DNA of 64,000 nucleotides from Roseibium porphyridii (GCF_026191725.2 NZ_CP120863.1:5374001-5438000), one strand, 5' to 3'. Shown: positions 18,355 to 27,412, counted from the stretch's first letter. Numbers and translations: made by a program. Notes: generated by a model from the letters alone, not told the origin.

Positions 18355-19137
18355 ATGAGTGAGGCAGACTACCGATTTGATCACATCGTCGACTCACTCA
18401 GGCGCGTCGGTCTGAAACAGGGCGACGTCATCTATTCGCACTCCAATCTCGGTTTTTTCGGGCGGGCGAAAGATGCCGGTAGTGCAAAGCAGGTCTGCTC
18501 GCTCTGGCTGGATGCGATTTTCGATGTCATCGGTGCAGAGGGCACGCTGCTGGTGCCGACCTTCTCCTATTCCTTTGGAAGCGACCATCCAGAGAAACTG
18601 TTTGACGTGCGCAACACACCGGGTGTCGGTGGCACTTTCCCCGAACAAGTCAGGCAGAAAGAAGACAGTATCCGTAGTCTGGATCCCATGTTCTCAGTCT
18701 GCGCGATCGGCAATCGCAAGATTGAACTGACACAGGACGCCGATACCGAGGTTTTTGGTGAACGCTCGGTCTGGGCGCGCCTGACCGACTTGAACGCGAT
18801 TATCATCAACCTCAACATCGACATTACGTCGACCTATATCCACTACGTCGAAGCTAGGAACAAGGTTCCCTACCGTGTCGACCGCACCTTCTCGGGGACC
18901 TGCATCGATTATGACGGCAACAAGTATCACACCGTTTCCGTCTTCAACTCGCGCGACATTACCCAGGCGAACAGCCGGACTGACTGCCGGACCATCAACG
19001 GAATTGCGCATAGCAGAGACATCGCGATATCCGCAAAGGTTGGTAGAGGGTTCATCTGCGGCATTCGAACGCGGGACTATTACGATCTGACAACGGAGCT
19101 CATCGAGACGGACCCGTATTTCCTGACCATGAAATGA
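18355..19137 (+). CDS. AAC(3)-like N-acyltransferase, copy 1
   Basis: 260 residues of the Antibiotic_NAT / AAC(3) fold: GDVIYSHSNLGFFG near the N-terminus, EGTLLVPTFSYSFG (about 60-75), DPMFSVCAIG and TSTYIHYVEA with the family His. Classical members acetylate aminoglycosides with acetyl-CoA, but homologs in polysaccharide loci acylate amino sugars. It is 0 nt from the glycosyltransferase gene, so the two are translated together. It resembles the second copy at 26624-27412 over its whole length. Likely role: acylating an amino group of the capsule nonulosonate. It should not be read as a resistance gene. Confidence 0.88.
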   Translation: MSEADYRFDHIVDSLRRVGLKQGDVIYSHSNLGFFGRAKDAGSAKQVCSLWLDAIFDVIGAEGTLLVPTFSYSFGSDHPEKLFDVRNTPGVGGTFPEQVRQKEDSIRSLDPMFSVCAIGNRKIELTQDADTEVFGERSVWARLTDLNAIIINLNIDITSTYIHYVEARNKVPYRVDRTFSGTCIDYDGNKYHTVSVFNSRDITQANSRTDCRTINGIAHSRDIAISAKVGRGFICGIRTRDYYDLTTELIETDPYFLTMK

Positions 19138-19301
19138 TGTTCCCCCCGGTGACCAAGGTCATCAGATCCTTGGCCCCTCCGCGTAAGGTCCATGGAACAG
19201 GGTGCACGCGCTGAACCCGGCCCGACCTTTCCATGCCTGCTCCGGCGGCGTTCCTCGCCGCCCGTTCAACAGTCCGCCCCCCTCAGCTATCGGGGAACGG
19301 C

Positions 19302-20615
19302 TCAGGCTACCGTCGGGCCGGCGACCTCCTCCAGCACATCCCCGTCAATCAGCTTGTGCAACAGCGGCAAGACCTCCGCGGGATCCGCCTCAATGGTCTG
19401 GCACAGGTCAATGAAATCGCGCGTGCCGTCCGCATAGGCGTTGATGTTCAGCAGCGTGCGCACTTGCCGGGCCTTGTTCTTGGTGCTGACGGACGGATAA
19501 AGACCACGGGCGCCGAGCTGCGGCTCGCACGGCCGCTTGATTTTCCAGACCCGGTTGTTGTCGATGATGGCAAGGACCTGTGCGACAGCCTCGAATCCGC
19601 CCTGCAAACCAGACGGTGTGACCAGCGTCAGGTCGTCCAGAGAGGTGTGATATTCCGGATAGACCGTGTATTTGGTGCGCATGATCGAGGCGATCGGCAA
19701 ATCGACGCCCGGACTGCAATACTGCCGTTCGTCGCTGCCGCGGGTCAGAAAACTGTATTCCTCATAGTCCGGCGCGACCGACGCGAGTGCCAGGCGCCCT
19801 GCCCGATCCGACAAGGTCCCGTCTTCGCGCGAGGGCATGAAGGAATAGGACCGGTCATCGCCGATGCAGGTCAGAACATAGCCTGCGACGGTTTTTGCCC
19901 GCAGCGCCTCGAGCCGTTCGTGGATATAGGCGATGGCACCGATGGTCTCCGGCACGAACACGAAGCGGTAGGTGTAGTGATTATCCTGGGCGGCAATCCA
20001 TTCGGCGACCGCCGTTGCCACGACGGGGCCGGACAACTCGTTGTTGGCCATGGAGGGATGACAGACATAGGTGGAAATCAGCACCTCCTCGTCCGTCTTT
20101 CCGGGAACGACCAGATCCGCGTAGTTGAGCACACCATCCACATGGTCCGCATCGATGACCGCGCGATAGGTGCCCGGCTGCATCGTGTCGCGGACCTGTT
20201 GCGGGACGCAAAATCCCCAGTGGGGATTGTAGTAGGAGGTGATATAGGGAATGGCCTCGGGCTGATCGGGCAGCGAATAAAGATGCCCCTGGAGATCCTC
20301 CAGCGACAGCTCCGTGTCCACACCGACGGAATATCCGACCACATGCAGGTTGTTGTCGGCGAAATCCGCAATGATCTTGCCGTCCGGCCCTGTCAGCCGG
20401 CCGGAGCGCATGTGCCATTCCCTGGGCACCGTCCAGTCGAAGACCTTCGTTCCGCTGGCGACCTCGTGGATCTGCAAGCCGGGCAGGATCGCCTTGAGAT
20501 AGGCGAGTGTTTCACGCACGCCCGGACCGGTCAGGGACCGGCAGATCGGCCAAAGGTCCCGGGCTCGGCCATGGGCGACTTCGCCGATGGACGGGGTGTC
20601 AAATCCGAGCGGCAT
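19302..20615 (-). CDS. DUF4910 aminopeptidase-like protein
   Basis: 437 residues of the COG4310/DUF4910 family, an M28-type zinc peptidase-like fold. Candidate metal ligands sit in STYVCHPSMANNELSG (~180-195), in FVPETIGAIAYIHE and in TVYPEYHTSLDD. Family members recur in nonulosonate and other surface-sugar clusters, where a deacylase or amide hydrolase role has been supposed but not, to my knowledge, shown. It is the last gene of the pse operon, 27 nt after pseI. The convergent neighbour is the acyltransferase at 18355-19137. Confidence 0.86.
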   Translation of the reverse strand: MPLGFDTPSIGEVAHGRARDLWPICRSLTGPGVRETLAYLKAILPGLQIHEVASGTKVFDWTVPREWHMRSGRLTGPDGKIIADFADNNLHVVGYSVGVDTELSLEDLQGHLYSLPDQPEAIPYITSYYNPHWGFCVPQQVRDTMQPGTYRAVIDADHVDGVLNYADLVVPGKTDEEVLISTYVCHPSMANNELSGPVVATAVAEWIAAQDNHYTYRFVFVPETIGAIAYIHERLEALRAKTVAGYVLTCIGDDRSYSFMPSREDGTLSDRAGRLALASVAPDYEEYSFLTRGSDERQYCSPGVDLPIASIMRTKYTVYPEYHTSLDDLTLVTPSGLQGGFEAVAQVLAIIDNNRVWKIKRPCEPQLGARGLYPSVSTKNKARQVRTLLNINAYADGTRDFIDLCQTIEADPAEVLPLLHKLIDGDVLEEVAGPTVA

Positions 20616-20642
20616 TCTGTGTCCTTTTCGACGGTACCGGCC

Positions 20643-21710
20643 TCAGCCGAGCAGATCCCATGCAAGTGGCTCACCGCGCTTCAGGTCGCGCTTTGCGGTC
20701 CGGCCCATCACATCGGGAAGATATTTCGGATTGAGACCATGCCCCGGGCGGATCGACCGGACATTCGTCTCCGTCAACGGCTCACCGGCGGCAATGTCCT
20801 CAACGATGTAGAGAGAGCGGCGCAGCATGCCCATTTTTGCCTCGTCCGAGCCCTTGGTGCCGTAATTGACGGTCCCTTTGGCGGCCCACGCGGCCCGCGT
20901 ATCCTCGACCAGGCGTTTCAACTCGTCCGGCTCAAGCGAAAAGGCCGAATCCGGGCCTCCGTCCGCGCGGGCAAGCGTGAAGTGCTTTTCGATCACGCAG
21001 GCGCCGAGCGCGACCGCCGCCGACGGCAGCGCGGTGCCGGGAGAATGATCAGACAGGCCGACCACAACATCGAACGCCGCACCGAGATGCGGAACGGTCG
21101 CCAGATTGGCGTCTTCCGGCTTGCTCGGATAGGCGCTGACGCAATGCAGCAGACAGATGTCGTCATGCCCGGTCTCGCGCACCGCATCGACGGTTTCGGC
21201 GGCTTCGGCGAGGCTGGACACGCCAATGGAAATGATCACGGGCTTGCCGGTGCTGGCCGCTTTCTTGACCAGAGGAATGTCCATGGCCTCGAAAGACGCG
21301 ATCTTGTAGGCCGGTGCCCCGAGTTCCTCCAGAAAGTCGATCGCCGTGAAATCAAAGGGCGAGGAAAACACAGTGATGCCGACGGATTTGGCATAGTCGA
21401 AGAGCTGCTTGTGCCATTCCCAGGGCGTGTTGGCTTCCTGGTAGAGCTCAAAAAGCTTGCGGCCGTCCCAAAGCCCGCCTTCCAGGGTGAAGCCCGGACC
21501 ATCATGGTCGATCGTGATCGTATCGGCCGTGTAGGTCTGCAGTTTCACCGCATCCGCGCCGGCTTCCTTGGCAGCATCGATCAGGCGAAACGCGCGGTTG
21601 ATGTCACGGTTATGGTTTCCGGACATTTCGGCGATGATATAGGGCGGATAATCAGGACCGATCTTGCGACCGTCGATCTCGATAAACCGTGCCTCTTTCG
21701 GCTGTGACAT
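20643..21710 (-). CDS. pseI: Pseudaminic acid synthase
   Basis: 355 residues from the ATG at 21710 (GGAGG 8 nt upstream; the open frame extends 15 codons further). A NeuB-type TIM barrel (IIAEMSGNHN, ADAVKLQTYTADTITID, FSSPFD, LLHCVSAYP, VGLSDHSPG, IEKHF) is followed by a C-terminal SAF/antifreeze-like domain (LYIVEDIAAGEPLTETNVRS). ELYQEANTPWEWH and the SAYPSKPEDANLA segment fit PseI better than NeuB or LegI. It condenses the released 2,4-diacylamino hexose with phosphoenolpyruvate to give pseudaminic acid. Confidence 0.94.
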   Translation of the reverse strand: MSQPKEARFIEIDGRKIGPDYPPYIIAEMSGNHNRDINRAFRLIDAAKEAGADAVKLQTYTADTITIDHDGPGFTLEGGLWDGRKLFELYQEANTPWEWHKQLFDYAKSVGITVFSSPFDFTAIDFLEELGAPAYKIASFEAMDIPLVKKAASTGKPVIISIGVSSLAEAAETVDAVRETGHDDICLLHCVSAYPSKPEDANLATVPHLGAAFDVVVGLSDHSPGTALPSAAVALGACVIEKHFTLARADGGPDSAFSLEPDELKRLVEDTRAAWAAKGTVNYGTKGSDEAKMGMLRRSLYIVEDIAAGEPLTETNVRSIRPGHGLNPKYLPDVMGRTAKRDLKRGEPLAWDLLG

Positions 21711-21738
21711 GTTTGCTACCTCCAACTGAGTGACGCGG

Positions 21739-22401
21739 TTAATCCGCTTTCGCAATCTTCAATGTGTATGTCTGACCACCAATGGTAAAAAAGGCCGGAT
21801 AACGCTCATTGTCCACCACCCGCAACAGCTGGAACTGTTCCGCAATTGTTTTCTCCGGATCCAGTTCGCTGTCCGCCGGCCGGCGCCTCGGGTACCACGT
21901 GGGTTCGCCTGTCTGAGCCACGGCGACAGGCCGTGTCTCGGCTGTCAGATACTCCACGCAGATGTCGACAATACTGCGCCCCAGAGCATCCCTGATCTCG
22001 TCGTTGAGTTCGTGCCCTTCAAAACTGATCGTGCTCTGCCGGACGATCGGGCCGGTGTCGGCGGTTCCGTCCATTTCAAACAGGGTCAACGGAATCTCGT
22101 TCAGGCCTTCCAGGATCTGCCAGACCACCGGCGAAAAGCCGCGTCCCTTGGGCAGCGCGCTGGCATGCACCACCAGATTGATCCTGTTACGGGCCAGGAT
22201 TGCATCCGGCGTCAGTTTCAGGCAGCTCAGATAGAAGGCCACATCGCCTTCGGGCACCTGGTTTTGATCGCGGACGAATTGCGCATGGTCGCCGCTGTCG
22301 TTTATGCGCCTCACCAGGTTCAGCGCGAAGGGATCGAACCATCCTTCGGTATCGGTCACGACCGAAACGGTGCGCTTATGTGTCCACCAATCTTCAGACA
22401 T
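21739..22401 (-). CDS. Formyltransferase-like protein in the pse operon
   Basis: 220 residues from the ATG at 22401, overlapping the pseG end by 8 nt. The core reads VVHASALPKGRGFSP followed by LFEMDGTADTGPIV, which is the formyltransferase pattern (N-x-H-x-S-x-L-P ... D-x-G). The His and Asp are kept, but the catalytic Asn two residues before His is Val. The usual Fmt C-terminal domain is absent; instead there is a short tail with PEKTIAEQFQLLRVV and FTIGGQTY that resembles the product-side domain of sugar formyltransferases. It could add formyl or another acyl group to a pseudaminate amine. Confidence 0.82.
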   Translation of the reverse strand: MSEDWWTHKRTVSVVTDTEGWFDPFALNLVRRINDSGDHAQFVRDQNQVPEGDVAFYLSCLKLTPDAILARNRINLVVHASALPKGRGFSPVVWQILEGLNEIPLTLFEMDGTADTGPIVRQSTISFEGHELNDEIRDALGRSIVDICVEYLTAETRPVAVAQTGEPTWYPRRRPADSELDPEKTIAEQFQLLRVVDNERYPAFFTIGGQTYTLKIAKAD

Positions 22402-23437
22402 ATCCGTTGGCCCTTTCCCTTGCTGCAACAAGCTGCAGAACGTCGTCCACGACGCGCCTTGCCCCGGCGCCGTCGCACAGATCGGCACTCTTTCTGCCGA
22501 AGGCCCTCAAGCGTTCGGTGTCGGACAGGAACCGAGTCAGCTGGTCCGACAGATGCTGATCGGTGTCGGTGCGTGCGTCACCGAGAAGACCGATGGCGCC
22601 TGCCTTGTTCATCAGATCGGCGATCTTGATCTGGTTGTCTGCCACCACCACGACAAGTGACGGCAACCCCATGGCGCACCGTTCCCAGGTCGTGGTCCCG
22701 CCAGCACCAATGCCGACATCCGCCAACAGCATCAGCTCGGCCATGTTGCGCACGTCGCTGTGCAGCTGAAACCGGGCGTCCAGCGCGCAGATCTCCTGAA
22801 TCCGGCCATAGCTCGGTGCCTTGTGGCCCAGGACCACATCGACACGCTGAAGACCCCCGATGGCAGTCAGCAAGTTGCAGACCCGGCCCGCAATGCCGCT
22901 GACATCCGTCATGCCGAGAGACACCAGAACCCGGCCGCCGGCCGGGTCGCTGAGCCTGCGTTCGAGCGACGCCTGACGATGGGTCGCGAACTCCTCGCGC
23001 AACAACGCGTAATGCGAGCCGAGCAGCAAGCGGCAGCCGTCGGGCAATAGGGCCTCATAATCCGCGGCCCTGACCCCGTATGTCTGGTCGAGAAGCAGGT
23101 CGCAGTCATGGGGACGGTCGGCGAGGTCGTCGATTACCATCAATGTTCCGGCCCGGTTGCGCCAGTCCCGTTCATCCGGTGCAGACAGGCCGTAATGGTC
23201 GAACACCAGTAGATCAAACCGCTCCTCCGTTTCGGCCGGCAAACCTGCCGACACGGTTCGGACATCGAAACCGTCCCAGAGGTCGTCCGGAATGACCTCT
23301 ATCGTTTCTTCCGAGCACAGGAAGACGCAGTGATGGGCGAGGCTGCGAAAGGTCCGCGCCAGTGTCAGGCAACGCATGACATGGCCGCCTCCTAAAGTGG
23401 CGGCTGCATCAACCCTGAACCCAACCCAACTGGCCAT
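22394..23437 (-). CDS. pseG: UDP-2,4-diacetamido-2,4,6-trideoxy-beta-L-altropyranose hydrolase
   Basis: 347 residues from the ATG at 23437 (AAGGGG upstream). The N-terminal nucleotide-sugar hydrolase fold has FRVDAAATLGGGHVMRCLTLA with the catalytic-region His, then VIDDLADRPHDCDLLLDQ, VSLGMTDVSG, and the GT-B-like C-terminal part AGGTTTWERCAMGLPSL. It removes UDP to release the 2,4-diacylamino sugar used by PseI. It sits between pseF and the formyltransferase-like gene, in the expected pathway block. Confidence 0.92.
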   Translation of the reverse strand: MASWVGFRVDAAATLGGGHVMRCLTLARTFRSLAHHCVFLCSEETIEVIPDDLWDGFDVRTVSAGLPAETEERFDLLVFDHYGLSAPDERDWRNRAGTLMVIDDLADRPHDCDLLLDQTYGVRAADYEALLPDGCRLLLGSHYALLREEFATHRQASLERRLSDPAGGRVLVSLGMTDVSGIAGRVCNLLTAIGGLQRVDVVLGHKAPSYGRIQEICALDARFQLHSDVRNMAELMLLADVGIGAGGTTTWERCAMGLPSLVVVVADNQIKIADLMNKAGAIGLLGDARTDTDQHLSDQLTRFLSDTERLRAFGRKSADLCDGAGARRVVDDVLQLVAARERANGYV

Positions 23438-23465
23438 CGACCCCTTGTCCCCGGTTACCGTTTCT

Positions 23466-24257
23466 TCAGGCCCTGGCCTGGCAGGCGATCTGTTCAAAGC
23501 CTTCGAAAACACGCTGACGCGTGTCCTGGTCCACATGCGGGTTTTGCCGCATCAGATCGGGCGCCGCATTGCAGATGTCGACCAGCTCGCGCCATCTGCG
23601 GTCCGGAAGATCCGGCACGGCGTGCATCAGACGTTCAAAAAAGGCAAGATCCTCGGGCGTATCGAGCGTCCAGCGCAGGGTTTCCGCGCCGGGGACGCCT
23701 TCGGCATGCATGTTCAGTTTTTTCAGGGCCGGGTTTCGGCGCACCGCTGGCATGACGTGTTCGCGATCATGCGCACACGGCGCGTTGGTCCACGCCGCTT
23801 CAAGCACCTTGGCGCGAACCACTTCCACATCCATGCCATGCGGAAAACTCGGCGGCGCGTTGTTGGTCGCGAAATCCGCTTCGTGCCGCAGCATTGCGTC
23901 CACCACAGCCCCGCAAACCTCTGGATCGATCACCGGGCAGTCCGAGGTTACCCTCAGAACGACATCCGCCTTCGCGGCGCCGGCGGCGCCGACATAGCGT
24001 GAAAGGACGTCCGCTTCGTCCCCTCGGAACACCGAGCAGCCGAGCCGCTCCGCCTCAATTGCAATCGGATCGCAGTCGGGCGTGTCGACGGTGGCACAGA
24101 CGACTTCGTCGACATTTGCGATGGCCTTGCACCTGTCCAGACAATGCGCCAGCACCGTTTTCGGCCCCAGTTGCTTCATCACCTTGCCCGGCAGCCGGCT
24201 CGAGCCCATGCGAGCCTGCACAATCGCAACGGTCCGCTGCTGCGGTCCGCCGCTCAT
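23466..24257 (-). CDS. pseF: Sugar cytidylyltransferase (SpsF/PseF-like)
   Basis: 263 residues with the CMP-sugar synthetase N-terminus AIVQARMGSSRLPGKVM, then FRGDEADVLSRYVGAA, RVTSDCPVIDPEV and HGMDVEVV. This is the COG1861/SpsF branch rather than the shorter classic PseF, but its place in the operon implies CMP activation of pseudaminic acid. The extended C-terminus (WTLDTPEDLAFFERL) is normal for SpsF proteins. The start overlaps the pseC stop through ATGA. Confidence 0.87.
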   Translation of the reverse strand: MSGGPQQRTVAIVQARMGSSRLPGKVMKQLGPKTVLAHCLDRCKAIANVDEVVCATVDTPDCDPIAIEAERLGCSVFRGDEADVLSRYVGAAGAAKADVVLRVTSDCPVIDPEVCGAVVDAMLRHEADFATNNAPPSFPHGMDVEVVRAKVLEAAWTNAPCAHDREHVMPAVRRNPALKKLNMHAEGVPGAETLRWTLDTPEDLAFFERLMHAVPDLPDRRWRELVDICNAAPDLMRQNPHVDQDTRQRVFEGFEQIACQARA

Positions 24258-25471
24258 GAATTCACGCCGACGGCGTTTTTCAGGGCCTCGACGACACGAT
24301 CCACATCTCCCGGCTCCATTCCCGGGAAGAGCGGAAGCGACAAGGTTCTGGCATAGAACTGGTCAGCCCCGGGCAACTCCACCTTGCCGTACAAATCCCT
24401 GTAGTAAGGCTGGGTGTGCACCGGAATGTAATGGACCTGGGTACCGATCCCCGCTTCGCGCAAGGTGGCGATCACCTGGCGACGGGACCTGCCGGCAGCC
24501 TCAAAGTCGATGCGTGCCGCGTAGAGGTGCTGGGCCGGAATGCTGCCGGCAAGCGCGGCATTGGGTTCAATCAGCGGGCCGCAATCCCACAGCCGTTCAT
24601 TGTAATGCGAGACCAGTGCCTGGCGCTTGGCGACAAAGTCCGGCAGTTTTTTCAACTGGCTTGCTCCAAGAGCGGCTTGCATGTCAGTGATGCGGAAATT
24701 GTAGCCGATCGTCGGCATCTCATAGAACCAAGGATTGGCCTCGTCACCGTCGAAACCAAGGTCCTTATTCTGGAACCGGCCGGCCTCCCGCACCATTCCG
24801 TGGGAGCGTAGTTCAGCCAGTGCCTTTGCCAGATCCGGATCACGGGTCGAGGTCGCGCCGCCCTCGCCGCAGGCAATGGTCTTGACCGGATGGAAGGAGA
24901 AATTCGCCATCGTGGAATGACGGCAGTCCCCAACGGTGAACTCGCCTTCAGACGTCTTGTAACGGCTGCCAAGGGCATGGCAGGCATCCTCGACGATCGC
25001 GGGCGCCTGGTCCTGCGGAACGGCTGCAACAATCGCGGCCAGCTGCTCCATCGGCGCGACATGTCCACCGAGGTGCACCGGCAATACGGCCTTGACGTTA
25101 CGACCTGCTGCTCGTTGCAGAGCCTCTTCCAGATCCTGAGCGCGCATCACGCCAGTGTCGGGGCAGACATCGGAGAACACCACATCGGCCCCGACATAGC
25201 GCGCGGCGTTCGCCGTGGCCAGGAAGGTGACCGTGGGAACGATGCAGACATCGCCGGGTCCAACCCCAAGCGCCAGCATCGATAAATGAAGAGCGGTTGT
25301 GCCATTCGCCGACGCAACGACATGCGGGTCGCCAAACACTTGCGACAATGCCGTCTCGAAGCCGGCAATGGCCGGCCCCGATGTCAGGAAGTCACCACGC
25401 AGGACATCGCACACGGCAGCGATGTCCTCATCGTCAATCATCTGACGACCATAGGGCAGGAAATCAGCCAT
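24254..25471 (-). CDS. pseC: UDP-4-amino-4,6-dideoxy-N-acetyl-beta-L-altrosamine transaminase
   Basis: 405 residues of the DegT/DnrJ/EryC1 aminotransferase family. Start MADFLPYGRQMIDDEDI is PseC-like; ASANGTTALHLSMLALG binds the PLP phosphate, EDACHALGSRY carries the ring Asp, and SFHPVKTIACGEGG has the Schiff-base Lys (~192). It aminates C4 of the PseB product. It lies 45 nt after pseB and overlaps pseF by 4 nt. Confidence 0.95.
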   Translation of the reverse strand: MADFLPYGRQMIDDEDIAAVCDVLRGDFLTSGPAIAGFETALSQVFGDPHVVASANGTTALHLSMLALGVGPGDVCIVPTVTFLATANAARYVGADVVFSDVCPDTGVMRAQDLEEALQRAAGRNVKAVLPVHLGGHVAPMEQLAAIVAAVPQDQAPAIVEDACHALGSRYKTSEGEFTVGDCRHSTMANFSFHPVKTIACGEGGATSTRDPDLAKALAELRSHGMVREAGRFQNKDLGFDGDEANPWFYEMPTIGYNFRITDMQAALGASQLKKLPDFVAKRQALVSHYNERLWDCGPLIEPNAALAGSIPAQHLYAARIDFEAAGRSRRQVIATLREAGIGTQVHYIPVHTQPYYRDLYGKVELPGADQFYARTLSLPLFPGMEPGDVDRVVEALKNAVGVNS

Positions 25472-25516
25472 TCATCACGCCTCGCGCTAAGGATCAAACG
25501 ACGGCGGTCGAAGATC

Positions 25517-26560
25517 TCAGAGCATGCTTTTGCTCAGCAGATCCTCAAGACCGGCAGCGTCAAGCCACTCAGAATTGTTGTCGCTGGTGTAGGAGAAACG
25601 GTCAGTGACACGCTGCACATGCGCCAGATCCAGGAAGCTTTCCCGATTGAATTCGTTGAAGGCCGGCTCGATGGCGTACCGGTCCGGGAACTCGACGGTG
25701 ACGTAGGAATCGTCTTCCGAGATCATGATCTCGTGCAGCTTTTCACCGGGACGGATGCCGACGACCTTGTGCGGAAGACCAGGTGCAAGCACTTCGGCAA
25801 GATCGGTGATCTTCATGCTCGGGATCTTCGGAATGAAGATTTCGCCACCGCGCATCATGGCAAAGGAAGACATCACAAAGGCAACACCCTGTTCCAGGGT
25901 GATCCAGAACCGGGTCATGCGCTCGTCAGTGATGGGCAGCTCGGTGACGCCGCGCTCAAGCAGGCCCCGGAAGAACGGAACGACCGAGCCGCGCGAGCCG
26001 ACGACGTTGCCGTAGCGCACGACCGAGAAACGGGTGCCGATGTTGCCGCTGAAGTTATTGGCTGCGACGAAGATCTTGTCCGACGCGAGCTTGGTCGCTC
26101 CATAGAGATTGATCGGGTTGGCTGCCTTGTCGGTTGACAGTGCGACAACGTTCTTGACCCGGTTGGCCAGCGCGGCAGAGACGACGTTTTCGGCGCCCTG
26201 GATGTTGGTGCGCACGCATTCCTGCGGATTATACTCCGCCGCCGGCACCTGCTTCAGGGCCGCGGCATGAACCACGTAATCCACTTCACGCATGGCGAAC
26301 TGAAGCCGGGCCTGGTCCCTGACATCGCCAATGAAGAACCGAACGGCGCGAAGTTTGTCCTGCGGGAAAAGAGACTGAAGTTCCTGGTTGAAATCGAACT
26401 GCTTCAACTCGTCCCGCGAAAAGACAATGATCTTGTGGGGATTGTGGTGCCGCAACACCGTCTTCACAAATTCCTTGCCAAAGGACCCCGTGCCCCCGGT
26501 GACCAGAATCGTGGCATCATCGAACTTGGCAGAATGTTCGGCGTCAAAAATACGATACAT
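25517..26560 (-). CDS. pseB: UDP-N-acetylglucosamine 4,6-dehydratase (inverting)
   Basis: 347 residues of the extended short-chain dehydrogenase fold: Rossmann motif VTGGTGSFGKEF (~20-31), GDVRDQARL, HAAALKQVPAAEYNP, STDKAANPINLYGATK and RYGNVVGSRGSVVP. The AALKQVP and STDKA.NP motifs mark the PseB group, which makes the 4-keto-6-deoxy sugar that begins pseudaminic acid synthesis. It is 63 nt after the AAC(3)-like gene, so it may be read in the same long transcript as the acyl-group genes. Confidence 0.95.
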   Translation of the reverse strand: MYRIFDAEHSAKFDDATILVTGGTGSFGKEFVKTVLRHHNPHKIIVFSRDELKQFDFNQELQSLFPQDKLRAVRFFIGDVRDQARLQFAMREVDYVVHAAALKQVPAAEYNPQECVRTNIQGAENVVSAALANRVKNVVALSTDKAANPINLYGATKLASDKIFVAANNFSGNIGTRFSVVRYGNVVGSRGSVVPFFRGLLERGVTELPITDERMTRFWITLEQGVAFVMSSFAMMRGGEIFIPKIPSMKITDLAEVLAPGLPHKVVGIRPGEKLHEIMISEDDSYVTVEFPDRYAIEPAFNEFNRESFLDLAHVQRVTDRFSYTSDNNSEWLDAAGLEDLLSKSML

Positions 26561-26623
26561 TGAAATCTACTTCTCTATAGGTGATCGCGAGCGGCGCTTG
26601 CATCCCGTATTAGCCGGGACCTG

Positions 26624-27412
26624 TCAAGTGGGCATCCCGCGCGAAGTCAAAAAATCGGGCGTGCGGGTGATCTGGTTGCGGATGAAGTCTTCGGTATCCC
26701 TTGCACTGATGACAACCACACTCCCTCGCCCAACTGGTTGTGTTGCAACGATTTCTGCTTCGCGAGCCAGCTTGTCAAACAGTTCAAAGCGTGCGGTTGC
26801 ACCTGGGTCGTTCATGTCGCGGCAAAAGAACACAAATTCCGCCTCGATCCAGCCATTGCCATCCCATATCTCTCCGGACATCGGCCTGTCCTGACGATAT
26901 GGAACGCCAAGTTTGCGCTCGACATGGTGTATAAACGTCGATCCGGCATCGAAATTGAGATTGCAGACCTTGCCGTCAGCATCCAGAAACCGCTCCCAAA
27001 AACTTCCCGCACCGAAGCATTCGGCAGACACATCGCGTGTCAGTTCGTCTTTTTTCGCCCCGACGGCCGCGACGGAGAACATCGGTTCCGCCGACCTGAC
27101 TGCCTCCGGCAGTTTACGCAGGTACTCTGACAGGGCGCCGCATGCAGAGGGCGTTTCAGCCGGGTCGTAGCGGCGTTCCGGCTTGTCGGAACCAAAGGAA
27201 TAGCTGAAGGTCGGCACCACAAGCGTGCCTTCCGGTCCGGTGACCTCCAGAAGGGCTTCGACAGTCTTGGCGCACAGTTCATCAAGCGACCGGACCCCGT
27301 CCATTCTCCCGGAATAGCCGACATTGGAGTGGACGAAGATCACGTCACCTGCCTTGATACCGCAGCTTGTAACGGCATCTACCAGGTCTTGCGCTGTGTA
27401 GGCGGCGCTCAT
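26624..27412 (-). CDS. AAC(3)-like N-acyltransferase, copy 2
   Basis: 262 residues with GDVIFVHSNVGYSG, EGTLVVPTFSYSFGSDKP, EPMFSVAAVG and STFIHHVERKLGVPYR, clearly the same family as copy 1 at 18355-19137. Its ATG overlaps the stop of the acyl carrier protein gene by 4 nt and it is the last gene before pseB. No GNAT-type PseH exists in the window, so this enzyme is the best candidate for the missing N-acylation of the UDP-4-amino sugar, perhaps using the acyl group held on the carrier protein. The fold is firm; the substrate is inferred. Confidence 0.88.
   Translation of the reverse strand: MSAAYTAQDLVDAVTSCGIKAGDVIFVHSNVGYSGRMDGVRSLDELCAKTVEALLEVTGPEGTLVVPTFSYSFGSDKPERRYDPAETPSACGALSEYLRKLPEAVRSAEPMFSVAAVGAKKDELTRDVSAECFGAGSFWERFLDADGKVCNLNFDAGSTFIHHVERKLGVPYRQDRPMSGEIWDGNGWIEAEFVFFCRDMNDPGATARFELFDKLAREAEIVATQPVGRGSVVVISARDTEDFIRNQITRTPDFLTSRGMPT

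Noticed and set aside
18355-19137. Aminoglycoside resistance gene
   Set aside because: Fold matches AAC(3), but operon position with capsule transferase genes and a paralog beside an acyl carrier protein argue for sugar acylation.
19233-21707. 824-codon open frame on the plus strand
   Set aside because: It is antisense to the DUF4910 and pseI genes; open only because of GC-rich codon use, with no family motif or ribosome site.
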